Part shown: in pieces, positions 1 to 8,695 of the stretch
How the letters are laid out: each line of letters starts with the position of its first letter
How positions within the stretch are numbered: position 1 is the first letter of the stretch
Source of the DNA: Patescibacteria group bacterium
GTDB lineage: Bacteria > Patescibacteria > Microgenomatia > Daviesbacterales > UBA10151
DNA: 37,804 bases
Direction: 5' to 3'
Assembly: GCA_023487645.1 (NCBI GenBank)
Contig: JAMDBX010000006.1
Location: 1 to 37,804, forward strand
Program-made: the position numbers and the translations under genes
The notes under the pieces: generated by a model
What the model was told of the DNA's origin: nothing
Database searches by the model: none
Seen by the model: only the letters and a program-made list of their open reading frames with translations

Positions 1-47
1 GCAGCTGAAAGAAGCAGGTAAACAATATCTTGTTAAAGTGCTACTCT

Positions 48-70
48 TTTACTCCTTAAATGGGAGTAAA
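48..70. terminator. small inverted repeat near the window edge, possible weak terminator
   Basis: An 8-bp perfect stem, TTTACTCC (48-55) and GGAGTAAA (63-70), encloses a 7-nt loop. No strong T tract follows, so it may be a weak terminator of a gene lying to the left of the window. A reading frame enters from the left edge and stops at 19-21, but only six codons are visible, so no gene can be named. Confidence 0.3.
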
Positions 71-182
71 TTGTTAGTGTCATTTTCAAAGCTATTATTG
101 CTATTCATTTTTAATGCTTGACATTTCATAGCTAGTCTTTATTCCAGTTTGCCAATCTTTTTATCTTAAGTCAAGAGAATTC

Positions 183-191
183 TGTTATATT
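183..191 (+). promoter_or_regulatory. extended -10 promoter, start codon at predicted +1
   Basis: TG-T-TATATT is an extended -10 element with hexamer 186-191. Exactly 6 nt separate it from the ATG at 198, so transcription should begin at or next to the start codon. No Shine-Dalgarno sequence is present. No good -35 box is seen. Confidence 0.55.
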
Positions 192-197
192 TAAAAT

Positions 198-2795
198 ATG
201 GAACATTTTATTAGCTTATCTTCAAAAGAAGCCGGGCAAAAGCTGAAGGAATTTGGATATAACGAAATCAAGGAAATCCATAAAGTCTCAGCCTTAAGTA
301 TCCTGTTTAGACAGGTCAAAAAGAATTCCATTGTTTACCTGCTTCTTTCAGCTGCCGTTATTTCCTTTTTTATCAGTAAGCCGGCCACTGCTTACTCTAT
401 TTTTTTTGTTATCTTTTTAGTAATTATCATCGGGTTTATTCAGGAATACAGGGCTGAAAAAGCCATCCAAGCGCTAAAAGAGATGATAATGCCCAACTCC
501 CTGGTTATCCGCGATGGCAAAGAGACAGAAATCCCATCCAAGCTGCTTGTTCCGGGAGACATCATTATCCTGCGGACCGGCGAAAGGATTCCCGCTGACT
601 GCCTGCTTTTGGAAGAAAACGAGTTACAGGTCAATGAATCAATCCTCACCGGTGAATCCAAGGAAATAAGAAAGACTGTTTCCTCAAGCAGTCAAAAAGC
701 AACAGAAGGCAACCTTCTTTTTATGGGTTCTTTTATCATCAGCGGCAAGGGAATTGCCAAGGTCCTGGCAACCGGCATGAATACTAAGTTTGGCAAAATT
801 GCCAAAATGATCTCGACTGCCGAGAAGGAGCTGCCTCTGCAAACAAAAATCAACCATATTTCCAAATATATGGTTATTGTAGCCTTTGCCACCTCTGTTT
901 TGACAGGACTCATCATTTTAACCAGAAGCCCGATCCTGACCCCGGAAATTTTGATAAATATTTTTGTCCTTATTATTGCCCTGTCCGTTTCCTCGTTCCC
1001 CGAAGGGTTTCCTGTAGTTCTGATTACCACGTTAACTATCGGAGCCCGCCGGATGGCCAAACGGCATGCCTTAGTCAATAGAATTTCCGTCATCGAAGCT
1101 TTGGGTGAAAGTTCAGTGGTGTGTACGGATAAAACCGGAACTATTACTAAAGGAGAAATGACAGTAAAAAAAATCTTCCTGAAAAACCTCTGCCTTTGCC
1201 CAAGTGAAACCGGTTTTAAAGTAGATAAAAATTTAATCTTACAAAAGCTTTTTCAGGCCGCAGTTTTATGTAATGATGCCCGGATAAAAGAGGAGGAAGA
1301 TGGAAAAAATTATAAAATCTTGGGGACTCCCACTGAGGGTGCTTTACTGATTCTGGGGGCAAAGGCAGAGGTTTTTCAGGAAGATTTTAAATTTATTAAA
1401 GAAGAAGAGACCCCTTTTACCTCCCAAAGAAAAATGATGTCTATTCTCGGACAAATTAATGGGGAACAGGTAATCCTTGCCAAAGGTGCCCTGGAGGTCT
1501 TGTTGAAAAAATGTAGCCACATCCAACACGAACACCGAGTTGCACCCTTAGATGGCAGAGAAAAGGAAAATATCCTAGAAAAAAATAAACAGCTGACGAC
1601 AGAGGCTTATCGGACTTTAGGCTTGGCGTACAAACCAGTCAAAGGCACCGGTAAAAACTATTCAGAAAATAATCTGATCTTTTTAGGTTTTGTGGCCATG
1701 GAAGATCCACCGCGGGAAGAAATAGCAAAAGCTATCAGAGTTTGTGAGAAAGCAAAAATTAAAGTAAAGATGATCACCGGCGATAATAAAGAGACGGCCC
1801 AGGCCATCGCCAGGCAAATAGGGCTTAAAGGAGATATTCTGGAAGGGGAGGAGATTGACCAATTAAGTGATGAAGAACTTTTTAACCTTATCCCAAAAAC
1901 TGCCGTTTTCGCCCGGGTAAGTCCGGAACATAAACTGAGGATCGTGAAAATCTTAAAAGCTGCCGGAGAAATAGTTACTATGACCGGTGACGGGGTCAAT
2001 GACGCTCCAGCTCTCAAGGAGGCCCATATCGGAGTGGCGATGGGGATTAACGGTACCGATGTTTCCCGCTCTGTGGCCGATCTGACACTTTTGGATAATA
2101 ATTTTGCCACGATTGTCTATGCTATCAAAGAGGGAAGAACTATCTTTGCAAATATCCAAAAGTTGGTTGCCTATGAACTCTCCTGCAACTTTGCTGAACT
2201 GTTTACTATCTTTTTGGGTGTTCTTTTGGCCCCATTGTTGGGCTGGCAAACACCTATTTTGGTTGCCCTGCAAATACTTTTTATGAATTTGGTGACGGAC
2301 AATTTACCTTCACTAACCTTAGGCTTTAATCCTCCCTCTTTTGATATCATGAGGGAACGGCCGCGTCAAAAAACTGAGATTTTAAACAAAAAATTAATCG
2401 GACTGATTATTTTTACCGGATCGCTGATGACTGTTTTATCCCTGGGAATTTTTTACCTGACATTTAATCTTTTTGGACAAAGTATTGAAATTGCCAGGAC
2501 CACCACTTTAGTTAGCCTGATACTTTTGGAAATAGTTAATGCTTTCAATTTCCGTTCCTTCCGCAAAAAATCCCTATCCCGCTCGCCGTTAACTAATAAG
2601 TACTTATTCTACGCCTCGGTTATCTCAATAACTGCCACTATTGCAGTAGTTTATTCAAAGGCCAATGTCTTCTTTGAAACCACACCAATTACCATTACAA
2701 ATTGGCTTGCAGCAGTGTTTTCGGCTTTTATTTTATTAGTAATCTTTGACCTTCTAAAAAGTCTCCCCCAAAGAAAAAGGTTATTTTTAAATTAA
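198..2795 (+). CDS. P-type (type IIA) cation-transporting ATPase, probably Ca2+
   Basis: An 865-residue membrane pump that would use ATP to move a cation, most likely Ca2+, out of the cytoplasm. Visible motifs are the actuator TGES (151-154), PEGFP in M4 (268-272), the phosphorylation site DKTGT with Asp311, and the hinge TGDGVND (596-602). M5 carries N664-x-x-E667 and M6 carries N697-LVT-D701, which match the residues that bind both Ca2+ ions in SERCA (N768, E771, N796, T799, D800). Together with Glu in PEGFP this favours Ca2+ over Na+/K+ or Mg2+. The length is normal for the family and no metal-binding N-terminal domain is present. The gene stands alone between its own promoter and the next promoter. 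The substrate is inferred from these residues; the family is secure. Confidence 0.93.
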   Translation: MEHFISLSSKEAGQKLKEFGYNEIKEIHKVSALSILFRQVKKNSIVYLLLSAAVISFFISKPATAYSIFFVIFLVIIIGFIQEYRAEKAIQALKEMIMPNSLVIRDGKETEIPSKLLVPGDIIILRTGERIPADCLLLEENELQVNESILTGESKEIRKTVSSSSQKATEGNLLFMGSFIISGKGIAKVLATGMNTKFGKIAKMISTAEKELPLQTKINHISKYMVIVAFATSVLTGLIILTRSPILTPEILINIFVLIIALSVSSFPEGFPVVLITTLTIGARRMAKRHALVNRISVIEALGESSVVCTDKTGTITKGEMTVKKIFLKNLCLCPSETGFKVDKNLILQKLFQAAVLCNDARIKEEEDGKNYKILGTPTEGALLILGAKAEVFQEDFKFIKEEETPFTSQRKMMSILGQINGEQVILAKGALEVLLKKCSHIQHEHRVAPLDGREKENILEKNKQLTTEAYRTLGLAYKPVKGTGKNYSENNLIFLGFVAMEDPPREEIAKAIRVCEKAKIKVKMITGDNKETAQAIARQIGLKGDILEGEEIDQLSDEELFNLIPKTAVFARVSPEHKLRIVKILKAAGEIVTMTGDGVNDAPALKEAHIGVAMGINGTDVSRSVADLTLLDNNFATIVYAIKEGRTIFANIQKLVAYELSCNFAELFTIFLGVLLAPLLGWQTPILVALQILFMNLVTDNLPSLTLGFNPPSFDIMRERPRQKTEILNKKLIGLIIFTGSLMTVLSLGIFYLTFNLFGQSIEIARTTTLVSLILLEIVNAFNFRSFRKKSLSRSPLTNKYLFYASVISITATIAVVYSKANVFFETTPITITNWLAAVFSAFILLVIFDLLKSLPQRKRLFLN

Positions 2796-2856
2796 TTTCC
2801 AAATTTAGTATCTTGCTTTTCCCCAAAAAAAATTTTGTATAGTAATTAGTTAAAGG

Positions 2857-2885
2857 TTGATTTTTAAATCCTATATCTATATAAT
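2857..2885 (+). promoter_or_regulatory. sigma70-type promoter
   Basis: TTGATT (2857-2862), 17-nt spacer, TATAAT (2880-2885). The predicted start near 2892 leaves a leader of about 15 nt before the ATG at 2907. No clear ribosome binding site is seen. Confidence 0.65.
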
Positions 2886-2906
2886 ATAGGTCTAAAATAT
2901 ATAAAT

Positions 2907-3230
2907 ATGGCTAAATGTGAAGCTAAAACATGTCCATTCGGAGCCGATGATGGATCCTGTAATTTTAAGGATTCTCCGGAGAATCTCAGAAAAATTAATG
3001 GAAATAAAAGAATATCTCCAGAAGTCTGGGAACAAATCATGAAGGTGAGAGATCATCTTAATAGTGGACAACCAACAGGGGCTGCCTTGAGAAACAATCA
3101 ACCAGGATTTGAAATATATATGTGCCAACCCGGAAAAAACGGAAGGAATCCTCAAAAGGTATCTGAAACCCAGTTTAATGGTTGCAATGGTGGACAATTA
3201 ACGATTTCAGTGCTTAGCGCATCAAAATAA
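2907..3230 (+). CDS. orphan small Cys-containing protein
   Basis: A 107-residue protein I do not recognise. It has five cysteines (C4, C9, C18, C73, C93); three sit in the first 18 residues in a Gly/Asp-rich setting and the last in NGCNGG, which could bind a metal or form disulfides. No signal peptide or membrane segment is visible, and the middle (about 35-60) is probably helical. The ATG at 2907 follows a well-formed promoter. The gene is followed by the independently promoted pheST, so the neighbours give no hint of its role. Confidence 0.7.
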   Translation: MAKCEAKTCPFGADDGSCNFKDSPENLRKINGNKRISPEVWEQIMKVRDHLNSGQPTGAALRNNQPGFEIYMCQPGKNGRNPQKVSETQFNGCNGGQLTISVLSASK

Positions 3231-3276
3231 TTCCGATAATTTGAACCTTTCTTACTAGTTTCTCCGTCATATGTTG

Positions 3277-3285
3277 TGCTAAAAT
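3277..3285 (+). promoter_or_regulatory. extended -10 promoter of pheST
   Basis: TG-C-TAAAAT with hexamer 3280-3285 lies 8 nt before the ATG at 3294, again predicting an almost leaderless message. No convincing -35 hexamer is seen, which is tolerable for an extended -10. A longer frame could begin at a GTG at 3276, but that codon would lie upstream of the predicted transcript. Confidence 0.5.
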
Positions 3286-3293
3286 CTAGCAGC

Positions 3294-4346
3294 ATGGAAG
3301 AAAAATTACAAAAAATCCGGGGAAATTATTTAGCAAAAGTTAACTTAGCTGGTAGCTTAAAGGAGCTGGACGGGCTATTTTTGGCCATTTTTGGCAAAAA
3401 TGGAGAAATTACCCAGGCAACCAAAAAGTTCCCCCAACTTTCCAAGGATGAATTAAAAGTTGTAGCTCCCTTGCTAGCCCAAGTTAAAACCGAACTGGAA
3501 CAGGCAATTGATGCAAAAAGAGTACAGATCCGGGAAGAGGGTTATCAAAAGTTGTCCGAAGAAAAACTGGATTTAACTTTAACAAATCTTTCTCCAAAAA
3601 AAGGCTATTTACACATTAATACCCAGTTTGAGCAAGAAACTGTCGATTTATTTTCCAAACTTGGTTTTCAAAGGTATGAAGCTCCCCAGATTGATAGTGA
3701 CGAGTTCAATTTTAGCCTGCTAAATATCCCCCAAAACCATCCCGCCCGGGACCTTTGGGATACCTTATATATAGATAGTGAAAGGTTTGGCATTAATCCG
3801 GGCAAGCTTTTACTGCGCACTCATACCTCAAATTCCCAGGTCAGGATTATGCGCGAGTTTGAACTTCCTCTGCGAATGATGGTTTTGGGACGATGTTTCC
3901 GTTATGAAAACCTTGATGCCCGCCATGAGCATACCTTTGAACAATTTGAAATAGTTTATGTCGATAAAGGTGTCAGTATGGCTAATTTACAGTACCTCTC
4001 AGAATATTTTTTGAAAGGAATTTTTGGAAAAGAGATGAAGGCCAGAATGAGGCCTAAATATTATCCTTTTGTTGAACCGGGAGTAGGTGTGGATGGACTG
4101 TGTATTTTTTGTAAAGGTAAAGGTTGTAAAGTTTGTGGAGGTTCAGGGTGGCTGGAAATTGCCGGGGCGGGAATGATCCATCCAACAGTCCTGAAAAACG
4201 GGGGTATTGATCCGAATATTTATTCCGGCATTGCCTGGGGCTTCGGACTCTCCCGAATATTAATGCTCAAATATGGCATTGCCGATATCCGGACATTTTT
4301 AAGTGGAGATTTAAAACAACTGCTGCCAAAGGAAAAAAATATATGA
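3294..4346 (+). CDS. pheS: phenylalanyl-tRNA synthetase alpha subunit
   Basis: The 350-residue catalytic subunit of PheRS, which joins phenylalanine to tRNA-Phe together with PheT. The N-terminal part is a coiled-coil tRNA-binding arm (about 1-85). The class II core follows, with the motif-2 region around the RTHTS and FRYENLDARHEHTFEQFE segments and motif 3 at the GFGLSRILMLKYG segment near the C terminus. A C-x2-C-x4-C-x2-C knuckle (C270, C273, C278, C281) is inserted just before the WLEIAGAGM strand and probably binds zinc; E. coli PheS lacks it. I chose ATG 3294 because it follows the extended -10. The gene overlaps pheT by 4 nt (ATGA), implying translational coupling. Confidence 0.96.
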   Translation: MEEKLQKIRGNYLAKVNLAGSLKELDGLFLAIFGKNGEITQATKKFPQLSKDELKVVAPLLAQVKTELEQAIDAKRVQIREEGYQKLSEEKLDLTLTNLSPKKGYLHINTQFEQETVDLFSKLGFQRYEAPQIDSDEFNFSLLNIPQNHPARDLWDTLYIDSERFGINPGKLLLRTHTSNSQVRIMREFELPLRMMVLGRCFRYENLDARHEHTFEQFEIVYVDKGVSMANLQYLSEYFLKGIFGKEMKARMRPKYYPFVEPGVGVDGLCIFCKGKGCKVCGGSGWLEIAGAGMIHPTVLKNGGIDPNIYSGIAWGFGLSRILMLKYGIADIRTFLSGDLKQLLPKEKNI

Positions 4347-6040
4347 AAGTCTCAATAGCTTGGCTGAAGGAACTAACTAAACTTAATACTTCTATCGAAG
4401 GATTAGCCCAACAGCTAAACTCTAAAATCCAGGGGGGAGTTAAGGAAGTTACCGACCAATACATCGAACTTGATTTAAAAGGCTATAACCGGGCCGATCT
4501 TTTATCCTTGCGCGGAGTAGCCTATGAGGTAGCTGCCATTACCGACTCAGAAGTAACTTTTAGGGAACCTCAAGAAAAAGATTATCCATGGAACCAAAAA
4601 ACTTTGCCCCAAGCTTTAGTGAAAGTTGAAGCTTTAGAACATTGTCCTTTTTATTGCATCGCCAAAATCGAAGGCCTAAAGGTAGAAAAATCACCCGAAC
4701 AGTGGGTCAAAAAGCTCGGAGAGAGCGGAATGAGGTCGGTCAATAATGTAGCCGATGTTACCAACCTGGTGATGCTGGAATACGGCCAGCCGACCCATGC
4801 CTTTGATGCCGCCAAAATCCAAGATGAAACTTTAATTGTCCGGGCTGCCAATACCGGAGAAGAAATTTTGACTTTGGACAATAAAAAAAGGGTGTTGGAG
4901 CCGACCGATTTAGTCATTGCCGATCCCCAAAAAGCCGTTGGCCTGGCCGGGGTAATGGGAGGCAAAAACAGTGAAATTTCTGATTCTACCACCGCCATTT
5001 TACTTGAGGCTGCAATTTTTGATCCGGTTTCCATCAGAGAAACTGCCGCCCGGTTAAACTTACCCTCAGAGGCCAGTAAAAGATTTCAGCATGGGCTAAC
5101 TAAAAAAAGGTTGTTCCAAGCTGTGGATGCAGCCGTTAAAATGTACCAGGGTTTGGGAGGAAAACTGACAGCCATCACCGTTGTTGATAATTTGGAGGAA
5201 AAAGAAATTACCATCCCGCTTTCCCAGGAAAAACTTAACTCCTTAATTGGTTTGGAAATTGACCCCCAGTTTGCCCAATCCGCTTTGGGAAAACTCCACT
5301 TTCAGGTTTTAACCTCCTCAAACCAAGTCTGGGAGGTAACTCCTCCTTATTGGAGGTTGGATATTAAAATTGAAGCTGACCTGATTGAAGAGGTTGCCAG
5401 GATGTATGGTTATGAAAATATCCCTTCAAAGGAACTTCAGGGCCAGCTCCCGGAAAAAATTGACCAAAGTTTATTTGAAACTATCTCTAAAATAAAACAG
5501 GCTTTAGTAGATGCAGGCCTGGATGAAATCCAAACCTATTCTTTCTATTCCACCAAGGTTTTAAAAATTTTTGAGATACCCGAAGAAAAATTGATCAAAA
5601 TAGCCAATCCTATGTCCTCTGAAACTGAATATTTAAGGGTAAAGTTGGCTCCGAATTTAGTAGAAAAAATAGTAGAGAACTTAAAATACTCATCAGAAGT
5701 GTCTATCTTTGAAGTAGGAAAAATTTATTTGCCAACCGATAGCGGACCCGAAGAAAAATACGTTTTATCAGTTGCTTTAACCAGCAACACTTCCAATCCT
5801 TTAGCCGAAATTTATGCCCGATGGCAACTTGCCGCCAAGGCACTAGGTCTGGAGATAAAAGCGGAAGAGACAGAAAAAGATGAGAGGGAAAAACTCGTTT
5901 TCCATCCTACCAGGTTTTTAAAAATAGTAAATCAAGGAAAAGATATTGGTAGAATGGGAGAAATTCATCCTAGAATCATCAACAGGTTTGGGATAGAAAA
6001 AAGAGTAGCTATATTGGAAATAGACCTAAGCCAATTATAA
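4343..6040 (+). CDS. pheT: phenylalanyl-tRNA synthetase beta subunit, reduced form
   Basis: The beta subunit of PheRS at 565 residues, against about 795 in E. coli. The B3/B4 editing region is recognisable (GMRSVNNVADVTN, GQPTHAFD), followed by the B5 and catalytic-like B6/B7 modules. Two modules are missing. The roughly 110-residue EMAP-type tRNA-binding domain normally inserted near residue 40 is skipped, with the chain passing directly into the YNRADLLSLRGVAYE segment. The protein also ends at the HPRI...LEIDLSQL segment, exactly where the anticodon-binding FDX-ACB domain would begin. No frameshift is needed to explain the end. The gene is coupled to pheS by overlapping start and stop codons and shares its terminal TTATAA with the convergent PBP gene. 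Confidence 0.95.
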   Translation: MKVSIAWLKELTKLNTSIEGLAQQLNSKIQGGVKEVTDQYIELDLKGYNRADLLSLRGVAYEVAAITDSEVTFREPQEKDYPWNQKTLPQALVKVEALEHCPFYCIAKIEGLKVEKSPEQWVKKLGESGMRSVNNVADVTNLVMLEYGQPTHAFDAAKIQDETLIVRAANTGEEILTLDNKKRVLEPTDLVIADPQKAVGLAGVMGGKNSEISDSTTAILLEAAIFDPVSIRETAARLNLPSEASKRFQHGLTKKRLFQAVDAAVKMYQGLGGKLTAITVVDNLEEKEITIPLSQEKLNSLIGLEIDPQFAQSALGKLHFQVLTSSNQVWEVTPPYWRLDIKIEADLIEEVARMYGYENIPSKELQGQLPEKIDQSLFETISKIKQALVDAGLDEIQTYSFYSTKVLKIFEIPEEKLIKIANPMSSETEYLRVKLAPNLVEKIVENLKYSSEVSIFEVGKIYLPTDSGPEEKYVLSVALTSNTSNPLAEIYARWQLAAKALGLEIKAEETEKDEREKLVFHPTRFLKIVNQGKDIGRMGEIHPRIINRFGIEKRVAILEIDLSQL

Positions 6041-8596
6041 AGCTACCGTTACCCCGATAGAGGTGGAAAACTGTTGGCCGTTATTATCTTCCAAAGTCAC
6101 AGTGATGGTATGTGAGCCTTTATCACCGGAAGAAAACTCAACATGTTGGGCAAAAGGCTCCGCTGTCTGGACATTTTTCTGGGCCCCATCAATAGTCCAG
6201 GTAACTTTTTTGACCCCAGTGGGGGAGTTAGCCTTAGCTAAAACATCAAAAACCGGGGGGACATTTGCCCCGTTGCCGACATTGACAATAGAAATCACAC
6301 CTCCCGTACCTCCACCGGCAAATCCGGGAATACCATTGCACCCTTTAGTCACTCCCACAAACCGGGGATCAGCCGCCGTCAGCACCCATTGATCGATACC
6401 GGTCTGCCATTTATTGGCTCCGGTGGGGTCATTTTCTGAAAGCACGACCACATCCTTATTATCTCCATCCTCATTGTCGTTGGCTAACCGATGGGGGTTA
6501 TTTCGACAGACCTTTTGGTTTTGGTAGGCCGAAGACACGGAGGAGGGTTCGCTGCCCTTGAGGAAATATTCCTTGCGGGTTGGGGAACCATCCTTAGGCT
6601 TACCTCCCATCAGGCCGTCGACATCAGTATAGACAACATCATCTGGTTGCGCCGGCTTTTCATCGGTTTTACCTGCTAAAGCTGCCATCATAATTTTTTG
6701 CCAAATCGGAGAGGCGCCGGTAATACCAGAAGCGATCACTGGATTCATCTTAGAATTATCATTATTACCTACCCAAACCCCAACCACCACCGAAGGGGTA
6801 TAGCCGACAGCCCAGTTGTCCCTTTTCTCATCCGTTGTCCCGGTTTTGACGGAAACAGTTTTTCCGGGGATATTTAGAATCGAGTTTGTCCCAAAGGCCA
6901 TCGAGCGAGCTCCATTGTCCGATAAAATATTGGAGATAATAAAAGCAATACCTTCGTCCAGGATTTTAGTGCCCTCTGATTGCTGGTAATCATAGAGGGT
7001 CTTACCGTTGGCATCAGTAACCTTCAGGATGGAAACAGGGTCATGTTTGACACCGGCATCAGCTAAGACACTATAAGCCGAAACCAAATCCAAAAGCCTG
7101 ACTTCTCTTCCTCCGAGTGTTAAAGATAAACCGACATTATTTACATTTTCTTCTGTTGGTTCCCAGGTAGACAACCCCATGCGGTAGCCCAGATCCATAT
7201 CATTTTTTACTCCAACCAAAGCCAGCATCTTGACGGCGGGGATATTTAAGGAATTTCCTAAATCGTAACGCATTTGGACCGGCCCATGCCATTGGCCGTC
7301 ATAATCCATGGGAATATATGCAGGCTGGTCACCACCGCCAGGGAATTCCGTCTTAACATCCATCAAAACCGAAGCGGCTGTATAACCTTTCTGCAAGGCT
7401 AGGGAATATGTAATCGGTTTGGTAGCAGAACCAGGCTGACGCGCACTTAAAGCCGCATTCACATTCGGCTCAAAGGTGCAATTTTTTCCTTCGCTGCACC
7501 CTTCAGGTAACGAATTGCCAAAATAATCCTTGCTTCCCACCATAGCTAAAATCTGGCCGTTGCGTGGGTCTAAAACTACAGATGCACCATTACCCACCTT
7601 GTAATCCTGCAGTTTATCTATTTCCGTCTTCATGATATTTTCTGCCTGTTCCTGAAGTTTATAATCCAAGGTTGTAGTCACTTTTAACCCTCCTTGCTCC
7701 ACTAATTTGTCACCATACTGTTCAATTAATTTTTGCTTAACATATAAAACAAAATGCGGGGCCTTAAAACCAAGTTCGTTTTGGCTGGTGCGATAAGTTA
7801 AGGCTTCGTTTTTAGCGGCATCGGCCTGCTGCTTGGTAATATAACCGTCTTCCACCATCCGCCGCAGCACCTCTGCCTGCCGGACCTTAGCCAACTCCGG
7901 ATGGGTACCGTAAGGTGAGTAAACTGAAGGCATTTGGGGAAGCCCGGCCAAAAGTGAACTTTCAGCCAAATCTAAATCCTTGGCATGTTTGCCAAAATAA
8001 AGGTTGGCTGCAGCTTCCACACCATAAGCCGTACCCCCATAAGGAATTTCATTGAGGTACATTTCCAAAATCTGGTCTTTGCTGTAAGCCCGCTCCACCT
8101 GGACTGCCAGAATGAACTCTTTTATCTTACGGGTAAAGGTCCTCTCTCCGGAAAGCAAAGCATTTTTTACCAATTGCTGAGTCAGGGTAGAACCTCCACC
8201 TTCAATTTGACGGTTAATAGCCAATTCATAAACTGAACGGGCGATACCTAACACAGAAAAACCCTGGTGTTTATAAAAATCCTTATCTTCAATGGCAATT
8301 GTGGCCTGTTTGACGGAATCGGGAATGTCGGTCAATTTTACCGGGGTACGGTTTTGGTTTTTAAAAATATCATATAAAAGCTCACCATTGCGGTCATAAA
8401 TTTTTGTTGATTGGGAAATATCACGGTTGCTTAACTGCTCTGGTGAGGGAACCTGAGTGGCAAAAAAGATTACCACCCCCAAAAGAGCTATTATCGATCC
8501 AAAGATCAAAAATAAAACCAGGGTTGAGAATTTAGAAAAAAAGCTGCCATGACCCAAAGGAGAATCCAGGTGCCTATGGAAACGTTTAAGTGCCAT
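6035..8596 (-). CDS. class A penicillin-binding protein (glycosyltransferase/transpeptidase)
   Basis: An 853-residue bifunctional peptidoglycan synthase. A short cytoplasmic N terminus is followed by one membrane helix (about 24-48). The GT51 domain (about 65-245) carries the catalytic Glu in IEDKDF (E103), the GGSTLTQQ motif and LNEIPYGG. The transpeptidase domain has the SxxK serine in QPGSATK (S390, K393), SLN (449-451) and KTG (584-586). A C-terminal extension of about 90 residues looks like an Ig-like beta domain (VPPVFDVLAKANS to the end). Its own promoter lies just upstream and is divergent from tRNA-Tyr. The stop codon overlaps that of pheT. It should act with the LCP protein at 33615 in wall assembly. 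Confidence 0.95.
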   Translation of the reverse strand: MALKRFHRHLDSPLGHGSFFSKFSTLVLFLIFGSIIALLGVVIFFATQVPSPEQLSNRDISQSTKIYDRNGELLYDIFKNQNRTPVKLTDIPDSVKQATIAIEDKDFYKHQGFSVLGIARSVYELAINRQIEGGGSTLTQQLVKNALLSGERTFTRKIKEFILAVQVERAYSKDQILEMYLNEIPYGGTAYGVEAAANLYFGKHAKDLDLAESSLLAGLPQMPSVYSPYGTHPELAKVRQAEVLRRMVEDGYITKQQADAAKNEALTYRTSQNELGFKAPHFVLYVKQKLIEQYGDKLVEQGGLKVTTTLDYKLQEQAENIMKTEIDKLQDYKVGNGASVVLDPRNGQILAMVGSKDYFGNSLPEGCSEGKNCTFEPNVNAALSARQPGSATKPITYSLALQKGYTAASVLMDVKTEFPGGGDQPAYIPMDYDGQWHGPVQMRYDLGNSLNIPAVKMLALVGVKNDMDLGYRMGLSTWEPTEENVNNVGLSLTLGGREVRLLDLVSAYSVLADAGVKHDPVSILKVTDANGKTLYDYQQSEGTKILDEGIAFIISNILSDNGARSMAFGTNSILNIPGKTVSVKTGTTDEKRDNWAVGYTPSVVVGVWVGNNDNSKMNPVIASGITGASPIWQKIMMAALAGKTDEKPAQPDDVVYTDVDGLMGGKPKDGSPTRKEYFLKGSEPSSVSSAYQNQKVCRNNPHRLANDNEDGDNKDVVVLSENDPTGANKWQTGIDQWVLTAADPRFVGVTKGCNGIPGFAGGGTGGVISIVNVGNGANVPPVFDVLAKANSPTGVKKVTWTIDGAQKNVQTAEPFAQHVEFSSGDKGSHTITVTLEDNNGQQFSTSIGVTVAL

Positions 8597-8606
8597 ATAT
8601 AGTTGT

Positions 8607-8635
8607 AGTATAACAATTGATTAGCATACTCTCAA
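8607..8635 (-). promoter_or_regulatory. promoter of the PBP gene
   Basis: On the minus strand: TTGAGA (8635-8630), 17-nt spacer, TATACT (8612-8607), preceded by TG-T to give an extended -10. The ATG lies 10 nt beyond the -10 box, so the leader would be only a few nucleotides long. Confidence 0.65.
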
Positions 8636-8661
8636 CTTGCTATAATACATCTTGCTATAAT
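8617..8661 (+). promoter_or_regulatory. tRNA-Tyr promoter with a duplicated -10 box
   Basis: TTGATT (8617-8622), 18-nt spacer, then TATAAT (8641-8646). The 15-bp unit 8636-8650 is repeated in tandem at 8651-8665 with one difference, so a second TG-C-TATAAT extended -10 occurs at 8653-8661. A small hairpin, TCCGT-GAT-ACGGA (8678-8690), lies in the tRNA leader. Confidence 0.6.
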
Positions 8662-8695
8662 ACACAGGTATTACAGTTCCGTGATACGGAGGTTT

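Noticed and set aside
2796..2850. Terminator after the P-type ATPase gene
   Set aside because: Only AT-rich runs; no GC stem followed by a T tract.
3276..3293. Longer pheS start at GTG 3276
   Set aside because: It lies upstream of the predicted transcription start and overlaps the extended -10; ATG 3294 fits the family N terminus.
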